Translations under genes and position numbers: made by a program
The notes under the pieces: generated by a model
Told to the model about the DNA's origin: nothing
Databases searched by the model: none
The model's input: only the letters and a program-made list of their open reading frames with translations
Assembly: GCA_023701435.1 (NCBI GenBank)
Contig: JAMPXB010000029.1
Coordinates: forward strand, 1-35,320
DNA: 35,320 nt
DNA from: Bacteriovoracaceae bacterium
GTDB lineage: Bacteria; Bdellovibrionota; Bacteriovoracia; Bacteriovoracales; Bacteriovoracaceae
Direction of reading: 5' to 3'
In this document: piece by piece, positions 7,663 through 16,173 of the stretch
How the letters are laid out: each line of letters opens with the position of its first letter
Numbering within the stretch: the first letter of the stretch is position 1

Positions 7663-8295
7663 ATGTTGAAAACTGTTGAGGCTTCTTTTGCTCAGAAGGA
7701 CTATCGTGGGGCCCTGAAAATTTTGGAGGCCAATCAATCAGAAATCTCACCGGGTTTATGGCATTACAATATGGGAACGGTGTATGGAAAATTGGAAAAT
7801 TATCCTCTCGCCCGTTATCATTTATTAATGGCCGACGAAAAAGGTCTGAGCTCTCACGAAGTCATCACGAACCGCAATTTAGTGGAAGCAAAACTCGAAA
7901 TCCCAAAATTTGAAGAGCCTCTCATCTGGAGTGATTATTTAATCAAGACTGGATTGGCAGCGGCTCAGGGAATTTTTGTAACGATCAGCTTGCTGTTAAT
8001 CATCGCTGCGATAGTTTCTCTGTGGAAAAAAAGCAGTGTTAAAATTTTTGGCCTATTCCTCACGTTGGGACTATTCGTGGTGGGACTAAACTGGTGGATT
8101 GGCTCCTGGAGGAGACAGGTTGTGCTGATGTCACAGCCCATTTATGAAGGACCCTCGGCAATATTTGAAGGCAGGGATGAACTGCCTCCAGGTGTGATGC
8201 TGATTACAGTTAAGAAAGAGGGCTGGCTCGAAGTGATTTATCCTTCCCGTTTTAAGGGCTGGATCAAAGATTCTGGTTTGAAGGAGCTTGAATGA
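7663..8295 (+). CDS. TPR/SH3 membrane protein, BatE-like
   Basis: The N-terminal ~60 residues form a TPR-like unit (SFAQKDYRGALKILEANQ, then LWHYNMGTVYGKLENYPLARYHLLMA). Two hydrophobic helices follow (about residues 100-122 and 130-148). The C-terminal 60 residues are a bacterial SH3-like domain (VVLMSQPIYEGPSAIFEG, then GWLEVIYPSRFKGWIKDSGL). This TPR-TM-TM-SH3 order resembles BatE of the Bacteroides aerotolerance cluster, but no BatA/BatB/MoxR genes are adjacent. I use the ATG at 7663. A GGAGG at 7641 is rather far away (17 bases), and a TTG at 7639 is a possible longer start. The stop overlaps the next gene by four bases (ATGA). Confidence 0.75.
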   Translation: MLKTVEASFAQKDYRGALKILEANQSEISPGLWHYNMGTVYGKLENYPLARYHLLMADEKGLSSHEVITNRNLVEAKLEIPKFEEPLIWSDYLIKTGLAAAQGIFVTISLLLIIAAIVSLWKKSSVKIFGLFLTLGLFVVGLNWWIGSWRRQVVLMSQPIYEGPSAIFEGRDELPPGVMLITVKKEGWLEVIYPSRFKGWIKDSGLKELE

Positions 8296-8900
8296 GTTAC
8301 GAAAAAGATATGATGGATAAACTTGGAAGAGGGGAGTCTACTGAAGACCGGCTTGATATACCTATTCTAAAATATATGTGGGATGCAAGTCCCTTATCTT
8401 TTCTGGCGAAGGAAAGTTATCACGAGTTTTTTAAGAAGATCACTTTCTTAAACTCCTTTTCTGATAATGAAGTTCGTCTTTTTACGAAGTTCCTGCATCG
8501 CCGGGAATTTATGCCCAATGAAACGATCTTTAAGCAGGGGGATTCCGGGTACGGTTTCTATTTCATCTTTAGCGGTGCTGTTAATATCTATGCCAATTAC
8601 AATACTCAAAGTGATGAGTTGGGGGACTTAGTGATCCGCCTGGAAAAGAGACAATACTTTGGTGAGATGGGACTTCTAGAAGAATTCAATCGTCGAAGTG
8701 CCACTATCGTTGCCGCCGAAAGTACTATTTTACTGGGAATTTTTAAACCCGATTTGGACCGAATGCTTGAAACACAACCGGTCCTGGGCGCCAAATTTTT
8801 GAGAGAAACCGCCCTGATTATGGCCAATCGAATGGGGCAATTGACCCGAGAAATTGTTGGTCTTAAGAAAAAAGTCAGAGAGCTTGAACAACGCGTATGA
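8292..8900 (+). CDS. Cyclic nucleotide-binding domain protein
   Basis: Residues about 48-175 form a Crp-type cyclic-nucleotide-binding beta barrel: FKQGDSGYGFYFIFSGAVNIY, then the phosphate-binding cassette FGEMGLLEEFNRRSATIVA with the conserved Glu and Arg. No helix-turn-helix follows. The protein ends in a coiled coil (REIVGLKKKVRELEQRV), so it is a sensor or adaptor rather than a transcription factor. At 202 residues it has an extra ~45-residue N-terminus. It overlaps both neighbours by four bases and lies in the bamD operon, so a link to envelope biogenesis is likely but unproven. Whether it binds cAMP or cGMP cannot be told. Confidence 0.88.
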   Translation: MSYEKDMMDKLGRGESTEDRLDIPILKYMWDASPLSFLAKESYHEFFKKITFLNSFSDNEVRLFTKFLHRREFMPNETIFKQGDSGYGFYFIFSGAVNIYANYNTQSDELGDLVIRLEKRQYFGEMGLLEEFNRRSATIVAAESTILLGIFKPDLDRMLETQPVLGAKFLRETALIMANRMGQLTREIVGLKKKVRELEQRV

Positions 8901-9925
8901 ATAGAAATCAAAAGATAAAGCTCTATTTATTCATGTTCCTTTTCATGGCAACCATCGTTTTCGCCATTCTTTTTCCTCGTCTAACTTTGCCTTTCGGCTT
9001 TTCATATATCCTCTATTTAATGTGTAAGCCTTTTACCTTAAAGCTCACAACCGGAACAAGAAAACAGCGCTTCATTTATTTTATCCTGATGATGGTGGGT
9101 ATAGGTTTCTTGTCATTGCCGCTGATTGCAACCCTCTACAATGTAGATACCGATTTCAGCAAATTGTCTAACCAGCTGCCTGAAGTACAAAAAATGCTAT
9201 CCGATAAGTTTTTTGCCTTCAAAGTTCAGATTTTTGAAAAGTATGGTTTTAGGCTAAATCTTGATCCGGTCACTTTCATTATGGAGAAGCTTGAGTCTCA
9301 GGGGGCCATATTCCTTTCACAATTTCCTGATTTTGTTTCGACCATTTTTGAATGGTTATTGCTGGTGCCTTTATTCCTGTATTTTTTATTCATGGAAAGT
9401 CAGCGCTTCAGTCGGCGTTTTCTAGAGGCGATACCGAACTCAATCTTTGAAAAGAGTTACGTTTTGTTTTCGCAATTTAACACCAAATTTGGAGAATACA
9501 TCATCGCCAAATTTATCGAGGCAACCATTCTGGGAAGCTTAGTGACTTTGGGATTGTTATTAATTGGCTTTCCCTATCCCTTTATTTTGGGATTTGTTGC
9601 CGGGGTAACCAATATTCTGCCTTATATTGGTCCTTTCCTAGGATTGATTCCAGCAGTCTTGGTGGCCTTAATGTCCAAGGATCCTAATGTCAGTATGATT
9701 TCCATGCTGGTGATTTATTCTCTGGCAAATTTAATCGACATGCTGCTGGTTTTCCCGCTCTTGGTCTCCAAAATTGTTAATCTGCACCCTATTGTGGTGG
9801 TGGTAAGTATTATTATTGGCTCTCAATTAGGCGGTATTGTTGGTATGATCGTGATCATTCCCTTTATTGCCTTTTTTAAGTTACTGTTTAAAGAAATCTA
9901 TAAGGATCTATCGGTTAATTTATGA
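8897..9925 (+). CDS. AI-2E/PerM-family permease
   Basis: This polytopic inner-membrane protein of 342 residues has seven to eight hydrophobic segments. Two or three are at the N-terminus, then a soluble stretch (about 85-150), then a C-terminal membrane block. The C-terminal block contains GFVAGVTNILPYIGPFLGLIPAV, which matches the conserved PYIGP region of the AI-2E transporter (TqsA/PerM/YdiK) family. Members export varied small molecules or ions, so the substrate is not assigned. It overlaps the CNB gene and bamD by four bases each. Confidence 0.88.
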   Translation: MNRNQKIKLYLFMFLFMATIVFAILFPRLTLPFGFSYILYLMCKPFTLKLTTGTRKQRFIYFILMMVGIGFLSLPLIATLYNVDTDFSKLSNQLPEVQKMLSDKFFAFKVQIFEKYGFRLNLDPVTFIMEKLESQGAIFLSQFPDFVSTIFEWLLLVPLFLYFLFMESQRFSRRFLEAIPNSIFEKSYVLFSQFNTKFGEYIIAKFIEATILGSLVTLGLLLIGFPYPFILGFVAGVTNILPYIGPFLGLIPAVLVALMSKDPNVSMISMLVIYSLANLIDMLLVFPLLVSKIVNLHPIVVVVSIIIGSQLGGIVGMIVIIPFIAFFKLLFKEIYKDLSVNL

Positions 9926-10668
9926 AGATTATTGTTCTGACACTTTCAATGTTATTTCTTATTTCATCATGCTCAAGTGATAAGCCGGAAGGTAAATCAG
10001 AGGCGGAGATTTTATATAAAGAAGCCCAGGAACTGATGGAGGCAGAGAGATTTATTCTGGCGACAGAAAAATTAAACCTGATTAAGACCCAGCATCCATA
10101 TTCTTTTTATGCGACCCCTGCTGAGTTGCTTCAGGCGGACATCCTGTTTGAACAGGAAAGCTATATTGAATCAGCTGCGGCCTATTTATTGTTCCGGGAT
10201 TTCCATCCTCGCCATGAAAAGATCCCTTATGTAGTGTTTAAGATCGCTGAGTCCTACTATAAACAAATTCCTGATACCATCGACCGTGATCTTGAGCCTG
10301 CTTTAGAAGCTTTAAAATACTACAATGAGATCATTCAAAAATACGGCGAGAGCAGCTACCGGCCAACAGCTGAGAGCAGAGTCAAAAAGGCGCTGACGAT
10401 GTTACGTCAGAAAGATCTGTATATTGCTGATTTTTATTTCAAAACCAAAGAGTTTGGTGCGGCCAGGTATTGGTATCTGGATATTCTGGACAATCATAAC
10501 GACCAGAAAACACGCAATCACGCGATGTTGAGAACAATTTTGGCCACTGCCGAGCTGAAAGAGTGGCAACCCTGTTTAGATTACGTAGAAAAGTTTTACC
10601 AATCAGTTGATAAAGAGGCGCAGAAGGAAATAAAATTAGTTAAAGAAACCTGCCAGAAACAACTCTAA
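9922..10668 (+). CDS. bamD: Outer-membrane assembly lipoprotein BamD
   Basis: BamD is the essential lipoprotein partner of BamA in inserting beta-barrel proteins into the outer membrane. The signal peptide ends in a lipobox LISSC with the lipidated cysteine at C17. TPR-like repeats follow (EILYKEAQELMEAERFILA, then YIESAAAYLLFRDFHP). The segment ILATEKLNLIKTQHPYSFYATPAELLQAD matches the first repeats of BamD, and the 248-residue length fits. It starts inside the permease stop (ATGA) and is followed after 17 bases by another TPR gene. Confidence 0.88.
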   Translation: MKIIVLTLSMLFLISSCSSDKPEGKSEAEILYKEAQELMEAERFILATEKLNLIKTQHPYSFYATPAELLQADILFEQESYIESAAAYLLFRDFHPRHEKIPYVVFKIAESYYKQIPDTIDRDLEPALEALKYYNEIIQKYGESSYRPTAESRVKKALTMLRQKDLYIADFYFKTKEFGAARYWYLDILDNHNDQKTRNHAMLRTILATAELKEWQPCLDYVEKFYQSVDKEAQKEIKLVKETCQKQL

Positions 10669-10685
10669 GCCTTGGAGCTCCACCT

Positions 10686-11417
10686 TTGGAAAATGTAAAA
10701 CTGAGTGATCTTTTAAAAAAAGCCAAAGAAGCCTTCCAAAAGAATGATTTAAAAACGGCTAGCCTGTTTTTAAATGAAATCATCGAGCAGAATCCTAATG
10801 CGACCGAGGCTTTCTTTTACATGGCCAACGTCTTTCATGTGAGAGGAGAGCTCGGAAAGGCAATTAAAGGCTTTCAACGCGTTCTGGAGCTTGATCCTCA
10901 TCATACTGATGCCGCTATTTCACTTTCGGTTATCTATAACGATATTGGAAAGTATGAAGAAGCTAAGGCCATCTTTGAGAAGGCCAATAATCAGGTTAAA
11001 AATACTCAGCAACAAGGGGTCAGTGATCCCCATCTCAATAAGAAGTTTTCTCTTAAACACTACGAAATTGCTGAGATGTACGCTTCTTATGGGCGTGTGG
11101 ACGAAGCTTTGTTTGAATACAATAAGGCCGCCACACTTGATCCAGACAATCTTGAAATCAGAATTAAAATTGCCAAGGCCTATACCAAGAAGGGCTTCAC
11201 CTCTAAGGCCTTTGAAGAACTTAAGCGTTTAAAGAATGAGCATCCTGGATATATGCCTGCCAGAATCGCCATGGGACTATTGTATTATGGTAACGGCAAT
11301 ATCATTGAAGCCCAGGCAGAATGGCAAAACGTGTTGTCGCGCGAGCCCAATCATCCGGAAGCGATGATGTATATCAACCTTTCCCGCTCTGCCACCGAAA
11401 CAACCATCAGTTTATAG
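10686..11417 (+). CDS. TPR-repeat protein
   Basis: This is a 243-residue soluble protein made almost entirely of tetratricopeptide repeats, for example AFFYMANVFHVRGELGKAIKGFQRVLELDPHH and MYASYGRVDEALFEYNKAATLDPDN. It has no signal peptide. The start is a TTG at 10686, supported by GGAG at 10674-10677, eight bases upstream. No ATG in this frame lies nearby. It is the last gene of the bamD operon and is followed directly by the terminator at 11429. It probably serves as a protein-interaction scaffold. The partner is unknown. Confidence 0.85.
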   Translation: MENVKLSDLLKKAKEAFQKNDLKTASLFLNEIIEQNPNATEAFFYMANVFHVRGELGKAIKGFQRVLELDPHHTDAAISLSVIYNDIGKYEEAKAIFEKANNQVKNTQQQGVSDPHLNKKFSLKHYEIAEMYASYGRVDEALFEYNKAATLDPDNLEIRIKIAKAYTKKGFTSKAFEELKRLKNEHPGYMPARIAMGLLYYGNGNIIEAQAEWQNVLSREPNHPEAMMYINLSRSATETTISL

Positions 11418-11419
11418 AT

Positions 11420-11452
11420 AAAAAAAAAGCCCTCTTTCGAGGGCTTTTTTTT
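11420..11452. terminator. Bidirectional Rho-independent terminator
   Basis: The stem GCCCTC/GAGGGC (11429-11434 with 11439-11444) has loop TTTC. It is flanked by a run of A on the left and eight T on the right, so it works in both directions. It separates the bamD operon from the convergent flagellar operon ending in fliW. Confidence 0.93.
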
Positions 11453-11470
11453 ATTAATTTAATTAAGCTA

Positions 11471-12028
11471 TTAAACTTCTAATGGGCGGGACGAATTCAT
11501 CGGCATTGTAGGAGCTGGCTTTAACTCGCCTTCCAAAGCAATGCTTGATTCATAAGTCGTTCTGCGAGCGTCATCAGATGAGAAGTTTACGATATAAACT
11601 TTCAATTCTTTATACATCTCATGTTTTACAGAAAGTTTTGAATCCTGAAGTACGATTTGCTTACCAACTTTCTTAGCAGAGTTGATAACTACCGGAGCTT
11701 TAAGGTTAGCCGACATCTCCGTAACGTTCGCTGGGATCGTTAAGATAGAGTAAAGCTTGGCCGATTGAAGTGACTCGAGTTCGAGGCCATTCAGGTCAGC
11801 TGGAAGAAGTTTTGCAATATAATCAGGCTTGAAAATCTTAGGTTCGATGATCGGGAAGGCGACCTTCTCATCTTCAGTTGATTGAAGCCATAGGATCAAT
11901 GTGCTGTCCCCTGGATCAACAACGAAGTACTTTTTGAGATTTTCAAAACCCAAAAGACCTTCTGAAAAGGTGACGATGTCATTGGGGTTAACTTCAAGTT
12001 CCCCAAATCGAGTGGTTTTGACTTTCAC
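11471..12028 (-). CDS. fliW: Flagellar assembly factor FliW
   Basis: FliW binds CsrA (and flagellin, in other bacteria), so that translation of flagellar mRNAs is tied to flagellin export. The 185-residue protein opens with KVKTTRFGELEVNPNDIVTFSEGLLGFENLKKYFVVD, which contains the typical FGE and F-x-x-G-L-x-G-F-E motifs. The C-terminal ~30 residues (after VYIVNFSSD) exceed most FliW proteins. I choose the GTG at 12028 because GGAGG lies just upstream. The longer frame to 12067 has no ribosome site. It is the last gene of the flagellar block, 87 bases after csrA. Confidence 0.92.
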   Translation of the reverse strand: MKVKTTRFGELEVNPNDIVTFSEGLLGFENLKKYFVVDPGDSTLILWLQSTEDEKVAFPIIEPKIFKPDYIAKLLPADLNGLELESLQSAKLYSILTIPANVTEMSANLKAPVVINSAKKVGKQIVLQDSKLSVKHEMYKELKVYIVNFSSDDARRTTYESSIALEGELKPAPTMPMNSSRPLEV

Positions 12029-12046
12029 GGATGCCTCCAAAATGAA

Positions 12047-12082
12047 ATGGTAAGGTATTATTACCATAGCACTATGATGGTA
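12047..12082 (-). promoter_or_regulatory. Possible alternative hairpins in the fliW leader
   Basis: Read on the minus strand, TACCAT (12082-12077), ATGGTAA (12067-12061) and TTACCAT (12053-12047) allow two mutually exclusive stems that share the middle segment. The second stem sits about 10 bases before the GGAGG of fliW. Seen in sequence; function not shown. Confidence 0.4.
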
Positions 12083-12115
12083 TCAGTCAAACGAATAAAT
12101 GATCAAGGAGGAAAA

Positions 12116-12346
12116 TTATTTCTTCTTGAGCTCTTCGCCGAGACGCGCTATGTCAGACATATTAGCTTGAACAGCCTCTGTATTTTGATCTTGAATGGCT
12201 TGATACACCTCTTCGCGGTGAATCTTTGTCTCTTTGGGAGCTTTAATCCCCAGGCGAACTTGCTTGCCTTTTATTTGAACGACTACAATTTTAATATTGT
12301 CGTCGATAGCAATGCTCTCTCCTAGCTTCCGTGTCAGAACCAGCAT
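12116..12346 (-). CDS. csrA: Carbon storage regulator CsrA
   Basis: CsrA is a homodimeric RNA-binding protein that blocks ribosome sites with GGA motifs. The 76-residue protein begins [16 protein letters not shown] and contains [19 protein letters not shown], with the RNA-binding residues L4, R6 and the central Arg in place. The ATG at 12346 has AAGGA upstream. It lies directly before fliW, the gene for its protein antagonist, and after the hook-filament junction genes, the arrangement found in many bacteria that use the FliW-CsrA-flagellin circuit. Confidence 0.96.
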   Translation of the reverse strand: MLVLTRKLGESIAIDDNIKIVVVQIKGKQVRLGIKAPKETKIHREEVYQAIQDQNTEAVQANMSDIARLGEELKKK

Positions 12347-12476
12347 GGTTGATCCTTGTCTTTCGTGTCAAGAATTTGACTAACTCAATAAAGTTTTGTT
12401 GCGCTGAGATTTATTACATTTTATGGGGGAAATGCAAGATAATTTCGTTAAAAAGTTAAGAAATTGTAAGATTTTC

Positions 12477-13469
12477 TTACTTCAGGAAGTCCATTAGGCT
12501 TGTGTTCATCAAATTTGAACTCGCTCTATAGGTTGCCTTAAGGACGTTTTGCTCTTTCTGCAGGTCGCCGAACAGCTCTGTGACATCCGCATCTTCTATT
12601 TTACTTTTATGCGCTTCATTTAATAGTTTTGTCTTTTCAATATTCGTTTCAGCATTAGAAATGGTGTTAGTTAGGGCACCAATTTCTGTCCTTTGACTGA
12701 CCATTCGGTCAATACTGTCATCCATCCTCTCCAGAAGGCTTTGAATGACCTGAGGATTGTCGGTAAGGAGCGCATTCTCTAATGCTCGCAGTTCATCAAA
12801 AACGCTGACAGGTACCGCCTCAGGCTCTACTGAGGCTGGCTTACGCATTACCGCGATTTCTGGATTCAGTACATCCTCGGCTGGCTTCAAATCAACATCA
12901 GTTTTATCGACGGGTTTTTTCCCTCGGGAAACAAACAATTCGTCGCCATTGATATTGATTGGGACATAAACATCTTTATTGATCTCGATATTAATTTTAT
13001 TGGTATCGCCATTATACTTCCCGTGCTGATCAAAGGGACGGGTCAGTACTTTCTGGCCGGAAAAGATATAACGATTTCCCATCCGCTTGTTAGCAAGACT
13101 CAGCACTTGCTGACGGATCTGATGAATCTCTTTGGAAACACCCTGACGAATTTCTGGTGAATAGATAGAAGAAGCCTGACCGATGGCCAGTTCCTTCGCC
13201 TTAACCAGGAGGTCTGTTAATTCTTCCAGAACATTTTCTGTATAAGAAAGTTGGGTCTGGGCAAAATTTAAATTGCGAAGATATTGGCCGGCATCGATAT
13301 TTTGTGAGCGGATGGCCAGGAGTTCTACATTCCCCACAGGGTCGTCAGAAGGTTTGGCCACTCTTTTCAGAGTGGAACCCTTTAATTGGAGGTCCTCAAC
13401 CTTGCCCTTGGTTTTACCAACGGCATAGTTGATTGAGTGGAGTGATGAATTTTCTGAAACCCTACTCAT
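12477..13469 (-). CDS. flgL: Flagellar hook-associated protein 3 (hook-filament junction)
   Basis: FlgL joins hook and filament beneath flagellin. It has 330 residues. The N-terminal helix region contains LKRVAKPSDDPVGNVELLAIRS, which resembles the flagellin D0/D1 motif. IFSGQKVLTRPFD follows, and the C-terminus LKATYRASSNLMNTSLMDFLK is the second half of the coiled-coil pair. The middle (about 150-230) is a variable domain. It is a secreted flagellar axial protein with no cleavable signal. It starts 10 bases after the flgK stop, in the same transcript. Confidence 0.94.
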   Translation of the reverse strand: MSRVSENSSLHSINYAVGKTKGKVEDLQLKGSTLKRVAKPSDDPVGNVELLAIRSQNIDAGQYLRNLNFAQTQLSYTENVLEELTDLLVKAKELAIGQASSIYSPEIRQGVSKEIHQIRQQVLSLANKRMGNRYIFSGQKVLTRPFDQHGKYNGDTNKINIEINKDVYVPININGDELFVSRGKKPVDKTDVDLKPAEDVLNPEIAVMRKPASVEPEAVPVSVFDELRALENALLTDNPQVIQSLLERMDDSIDRMVSQRTEIGALTNTISNAETNIEKTKLLNEAHKSKIEDADVTELFGDLQKEQNVLKATYRASSNLMNTSLMDFLK

Positions 13470-13479
13470 ACATCATGCC

Positions 13480-14946
13480 TTATGGGAGCAGTCCTAAAAC
13501 TGCCTTAAACATTTCATCGGAAGCCCTGATAACTTTAGCAGAGGCTTCATACGCATTCTGGTAGCGAACCATATTGGCCGCTTCTTCATCCAGGGAAACT
13601 CCGGCCAGGCGCTCTTTAAACGATTTTGCCTGGGCCAGTATTCCATGGGACTGCTCTTCATCAATTTTAGATTTACCGGACTGAAGACCGATATTACCAA
13701 CTGACTTTAAGTATTGTTCTTCAAAAGTGGTGGTACCACCACCCAGGACCTTTTCATGCTGGAGCTTAGAGACGGCCAAAGCAATACGGTTATCACCGGG
13801 CTTATTGGCCTCCAGAGCGGCGGCAATGTTATTAACGTCTGATTCCACTTCATCAGAAAGTGAAATGTATTCAGCGGCCCGTTTCAGGTCCAGTGGCTCT
13901 TTAAAGAAGTTGATGCCGGTAACTTTTTGTTTAGCAGCGTTGGGAATAGGATTGCCTTGACCGTCCACCGGTACCGGATGATTGGCAAAGCCGCGACGGT
14001 GAATGGAGTTGGTGGCAAGCACCAGTCCATGGGCAAGTTCATCCAATTGCTTTTCTAACCCGACAATTTCTTCATTGCGGGTTTTTAGCTGGGCACCCAG
14101 CGTTCCGCCCTTGAGCTTGTCAGTGATAGGCACGCCTGGACGGCTGGCATAGAAGACCTGAATGTCACCCTTGTCGGCCGAAGTGTCTCCAGATTGAACG
14201 GCTGAACCGAATGCCAGTTCCTGGGCCAGTCCGCCTGCTACAACTGATCCGACTCCCTCAATGCTGACCACAAATTGTCCTTCATGGTCGCTGTAGGTAT
14301 TAATGGGAAAAAATTCGGTCAATGTACGAAGAGCACGATCACGTTGGTCACGCAGGTCATTGGCCATACCACCGGAAACTTCCTGAATGCTGATTTCTTT
14401 ATTCAGTTTGGCGATGGTGCTAGTCAGACTGTTGACTTCGCTGACGGTGAGGGAGATTTTTTTATTGATACTGCCGCGGATATCATCAAGGTTTGATTGA
14501 ATCCGATGAAAGTCGCCAGTTACGATCTTGGCATTTTCTTTAACGACGTTTCTGACGGTCTCATTATCCGGCTGATTAGAAAGTTCACGAAACGAATTGA
14601 AAAATCGGTTCATGATTTTGTTCATACCGTCAGAGTTGATCTCATTGAATATTTCTTCGACGTGACCAAGCTGCAGGGTACGTTCTTCATTAAACTTATG
14701 ATTGGTAATGGAAGCGTTTAGTTTTTTTTCGACCAGTTCATCATGAGAGCGCTTGATGCTTTGAACTTCAACGCCCGTTCCGAGAACATAATCACCTTCA
14801 CCTAAGACCGGGCCGGTTTCGTTTCTTACTTCTTGACGGGAGAAGCCTTCGGTATTGGCATTGGCAATGTTATGCGAAGTAGTCGACATCGACTGTTTCG
14901 CAGTAAATAAGCCAGATTTTCCGATGTTTAGTAAGTCAGCGCCCAA
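13480..14946 (-). CDS. flgK: Flagellar hook-associated protein 1
   Basis: FlgK caps the hook and forms the first junction zone. It has 488 residues. The N-terminus GLFTAKQSMSTTSHNIANANTEGFSRQEV is the flagellar rod/hook signature. LRDQRDRALRTLTEFFPI is the FlgK helical region, and LDEEAANMVRYQNAYEASAKVIRASDEMFKAVLGLLP is the conserved C-terminus. The start is a TTG at 14946 with AGAGGACCAAGGA upstream. No ATG fits the conserved N-terminus. It lies between flgN (its chaperone gene) and flgL. Confidence 0.95.
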   Translation of the reverse strand: MGADLLNIGKSGLFTAKQSMSTTSHNIANANTEGFSRQEVRNETGPVLGEGDYVLGTGVEVQSIKRSHDELVEKKLNASITNHKFNEERTLQLGHVEEIFNEINSDGMNKIMNRFFNSFRELSNQPDNETVRNVVKENAKIVTGDFHRIQSNLDDIRGSINKKISLTVSEVNSLTSTIAKLNKEISIQEVSGGMANDLRDQRDRALRTLTEFFPINTYSDHEGQFVVSIEGVGSVVAGGLAQELAFGSAVQSGDTSADKGDIQVFYASRPGVPITDKLKGGTLGAQLKTRNEEIVGLEKQLDELAHGLVLATNSIHRRGFANHPVPVDGQGNPIPNAAKQKVTGINFFKEPLDLKRAAEYISLSDEVESDVNNIAAALEANKPGDNRIALAVSKLQHEKVLGGGTTTFEEQYLKSVGNIGLQSGKSKIDEEQSHGILAQAKSFKERLAGVSLDEEAANMVRYQNAYEASAKVIRASDEMFKAVLGLLP

Positions 14947-14967
14947 TCCTTGGTCCTCTGTACTTTA

Positions 14968-15471
14968 TTATCTATTGAGTGAACGTGTCTGTCCGTCAGC
15001 TCCATAGGTGGTGTATGTTTTTTTACCGCTAAAGCCCTGTTTTATATCGCGTAGGGAGAGCATGGCCTTATTTAAGAATTGTTGGTTCTTTTTATTCTGT
15101 TCCTGAATCTTTTGGATGATATCCAGCAAAAGACTATTTAGATTCTTCATTGCCGGAATAGCAGAATTATTATCAAGCTCGGAGAATGCTGTTAGGAGAT
15201 CTCCGGCACGGTTAATTTTAAAGTTAAAAAGGGCCGTGCTGTTGAGCTGTTCAATCAGTTCGCCGCGATCTTTTTCCAGCTCACCGATTTTGGAGATGAT
15301 TTCTTCTTTTAAGGGCAGCATCGTTTCAAGCTTGTCGATGTCACTTTCCAAAAGAGTGAGATACTCGTCACAAGTAAGATCATATAAATCTTTATGGAGT
15401 TGGCAAAATCCTTCCCAGACACTTAAAGTGCGATGGTAATAGAGTTTCTTCTCGTCCAGACGATTATCCAT
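14968..15471 (-). CDS. flgN: FlgN-family flagellar export chaperone
   Basis: FlgN binds FlgK and FlgL and escorts them to the export gate. This 167-residue protein is almost wholly helical and heptad-patterned (DEYLTLLESDIDKLETMLPLKEEIISKIGELEKDR). It has IQKIQEQNKKNQQFLNKAMLSLRD, the Q-N-x-x-N block of the family, and ends with a Y-x-x-x-G-A-D-G-Q tail. The position between flgM and flgK is the usual one for flgN and agrees with the assignment. The sequence itself is only weakly conserved. Confidence 0.82.
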   Translation of the reverse strand: MDNRLDEKKLYYHRTLSVWEGFCQLHKDLYDLTCDEYLTLLESDIDKLETMLPLKEEIISKIGELEKDRGELIEQLNSTALFNFKINRAGDLLTAFSELDNNSAIPAMKNLNSLLLDIIQKIQEQNKKNQQFLNKAMLSLRDIKQGFSGKKTYTTYGADGQTRSLNR

Positions 15472-15482
15472 GAAGGTCCTTA

Positions 15483-15809
15483 TTAAAACTCAGAATTGAT
15501 AATTTTATCGGCCAGGGCATCGTAATCAATTTCATACGTGCCTTCCTGGATCTGTGCTTTTAAACGGGCGATTTTTTCAGAATTATCAACTTCCGGAGCG
15601 CTCATCGCCGCTTTTTTAATGCGGGAGAAGTCCTTAACACCTTCTGGGATGCTAACCTTGGCATCAGTTGCTGTTTTGCCAGCGATCTCTGAAGCGCGCT
15701 CTGTTGTATTGCGCTGAACTCCATCAACCTGACTGCCACCTTTAGTCGATTCGCTTTTAACGTCACGACTACGAGGGAAGAACGATGTACGTGTATCGAT
15801 GCTACTCAT
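15483..15809 (-). CDS. flgM: Anti-sigma-28 factor FlgM
   Basis: FlgM holds sigma-28 (FliA) inactive until the hook is complete and it is exported through it. The 108-residue protein has a disordered polar N-terminal half. Its C-terminal sigma-binding half includes KVSIPEGVKDFSRIKKA and SEKIARLKAQIQEGTYEIDYDALADKII, typical of FlgM. AGGAG lies upstream of the ATG at 15809. The start overlaps the stop of the FlgJ-like gene by eight bases, indicating coupling. A sigma-28 factor itself is not in the window. Confidence 0.9.
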   Translation of the reverse strand: MSSIDTRTSFFPRSRDVKSESTKGGSQVDGVQRNTTERASEIAGKTATDAKVSIPEGVKDFSRIKKAAMSAPEVDNSEKIARLKAQIQEGTYEIDYDALADKIINSEF

Positions 15810-16155
15810 TAGTATTCTCCTTCGTCATTCCTTGACGAACTTGAGGGTGCGCGTTTTTAAGATAATGCTTCATGTGTTCCGGCACTATCTGATCCAGGAT
15901 AACTTTCTTTACACCCAGACCACTATCTGATTTTGCCATAGTTTGAGCTCTTTCGTAATCCAGTAAAGAATTGTAGTACTCCATGCTGGAAGAGTCGGGA
16001 GTTTCTTTGGGGATCGTCTTTCTCATTTCGGCAAGCATGTGCGACGTGAAGTTGGCTTCCATGCCTTCTGCTATTTCTTCAAACGGTGTTATAGGATTGG
16101 TTCTTTGAGCGGTCGATAAAGCTTGTGCTTGTGGATTGATTTTCACTCTTACCAT
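15802..16155 (-). CDS. flgJ: FlgJ N-terminal-domain rod-binding protein
   Basis: FlgJ caps the growing rod in the periplasm. This 117-residue form has only the rod-binding domain: ITPFEEIAEGMEANFTSHMLAEMRKTIPKE, then MEYYNSLLDYERAQTMAKSDSGLGVKKVILDQI. The C-terminal muramidase domain of enterobacterial FlgJ is absent, as is common outside Gammaproteobacteria. Two starts are possible: the ATG at 16155, two bases after AGG, or the GTG at 16146, for which AGGATGG would be better spaced. The leader carries a repeat of the flgF leader motif. Confidence 0.85.
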   Translation of the reverse strand: MVRVKINPQAQALSTAQRTNPITPFEEIAEGMEANFTSHMLAEMRKTIPKETPDSSSMEYYNSLLDYERAQTMAKSDSGLGVKKVILDQIVPEHMKHYLKNAHPQVRQGMTKENTNE

Positions 16156-16173
16156 CCTGGTTTGGGGACCCCA

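Noticed and set aside
7576..7737. N-terminal extension of the astA-linked gene from a TTG at 7737
   Set aside because: It would overlap the divergent gene and its promoter, has no ribosome site, and a well-placed AAGGATCTC-ATG exists at 7575.
12466..12480. GTAAGA/TCTTAC hairpin at the flgL end
   Set aside because: Only six AT-rich pairs with a three-base loop and a broken T run; too weak to call a terminator.
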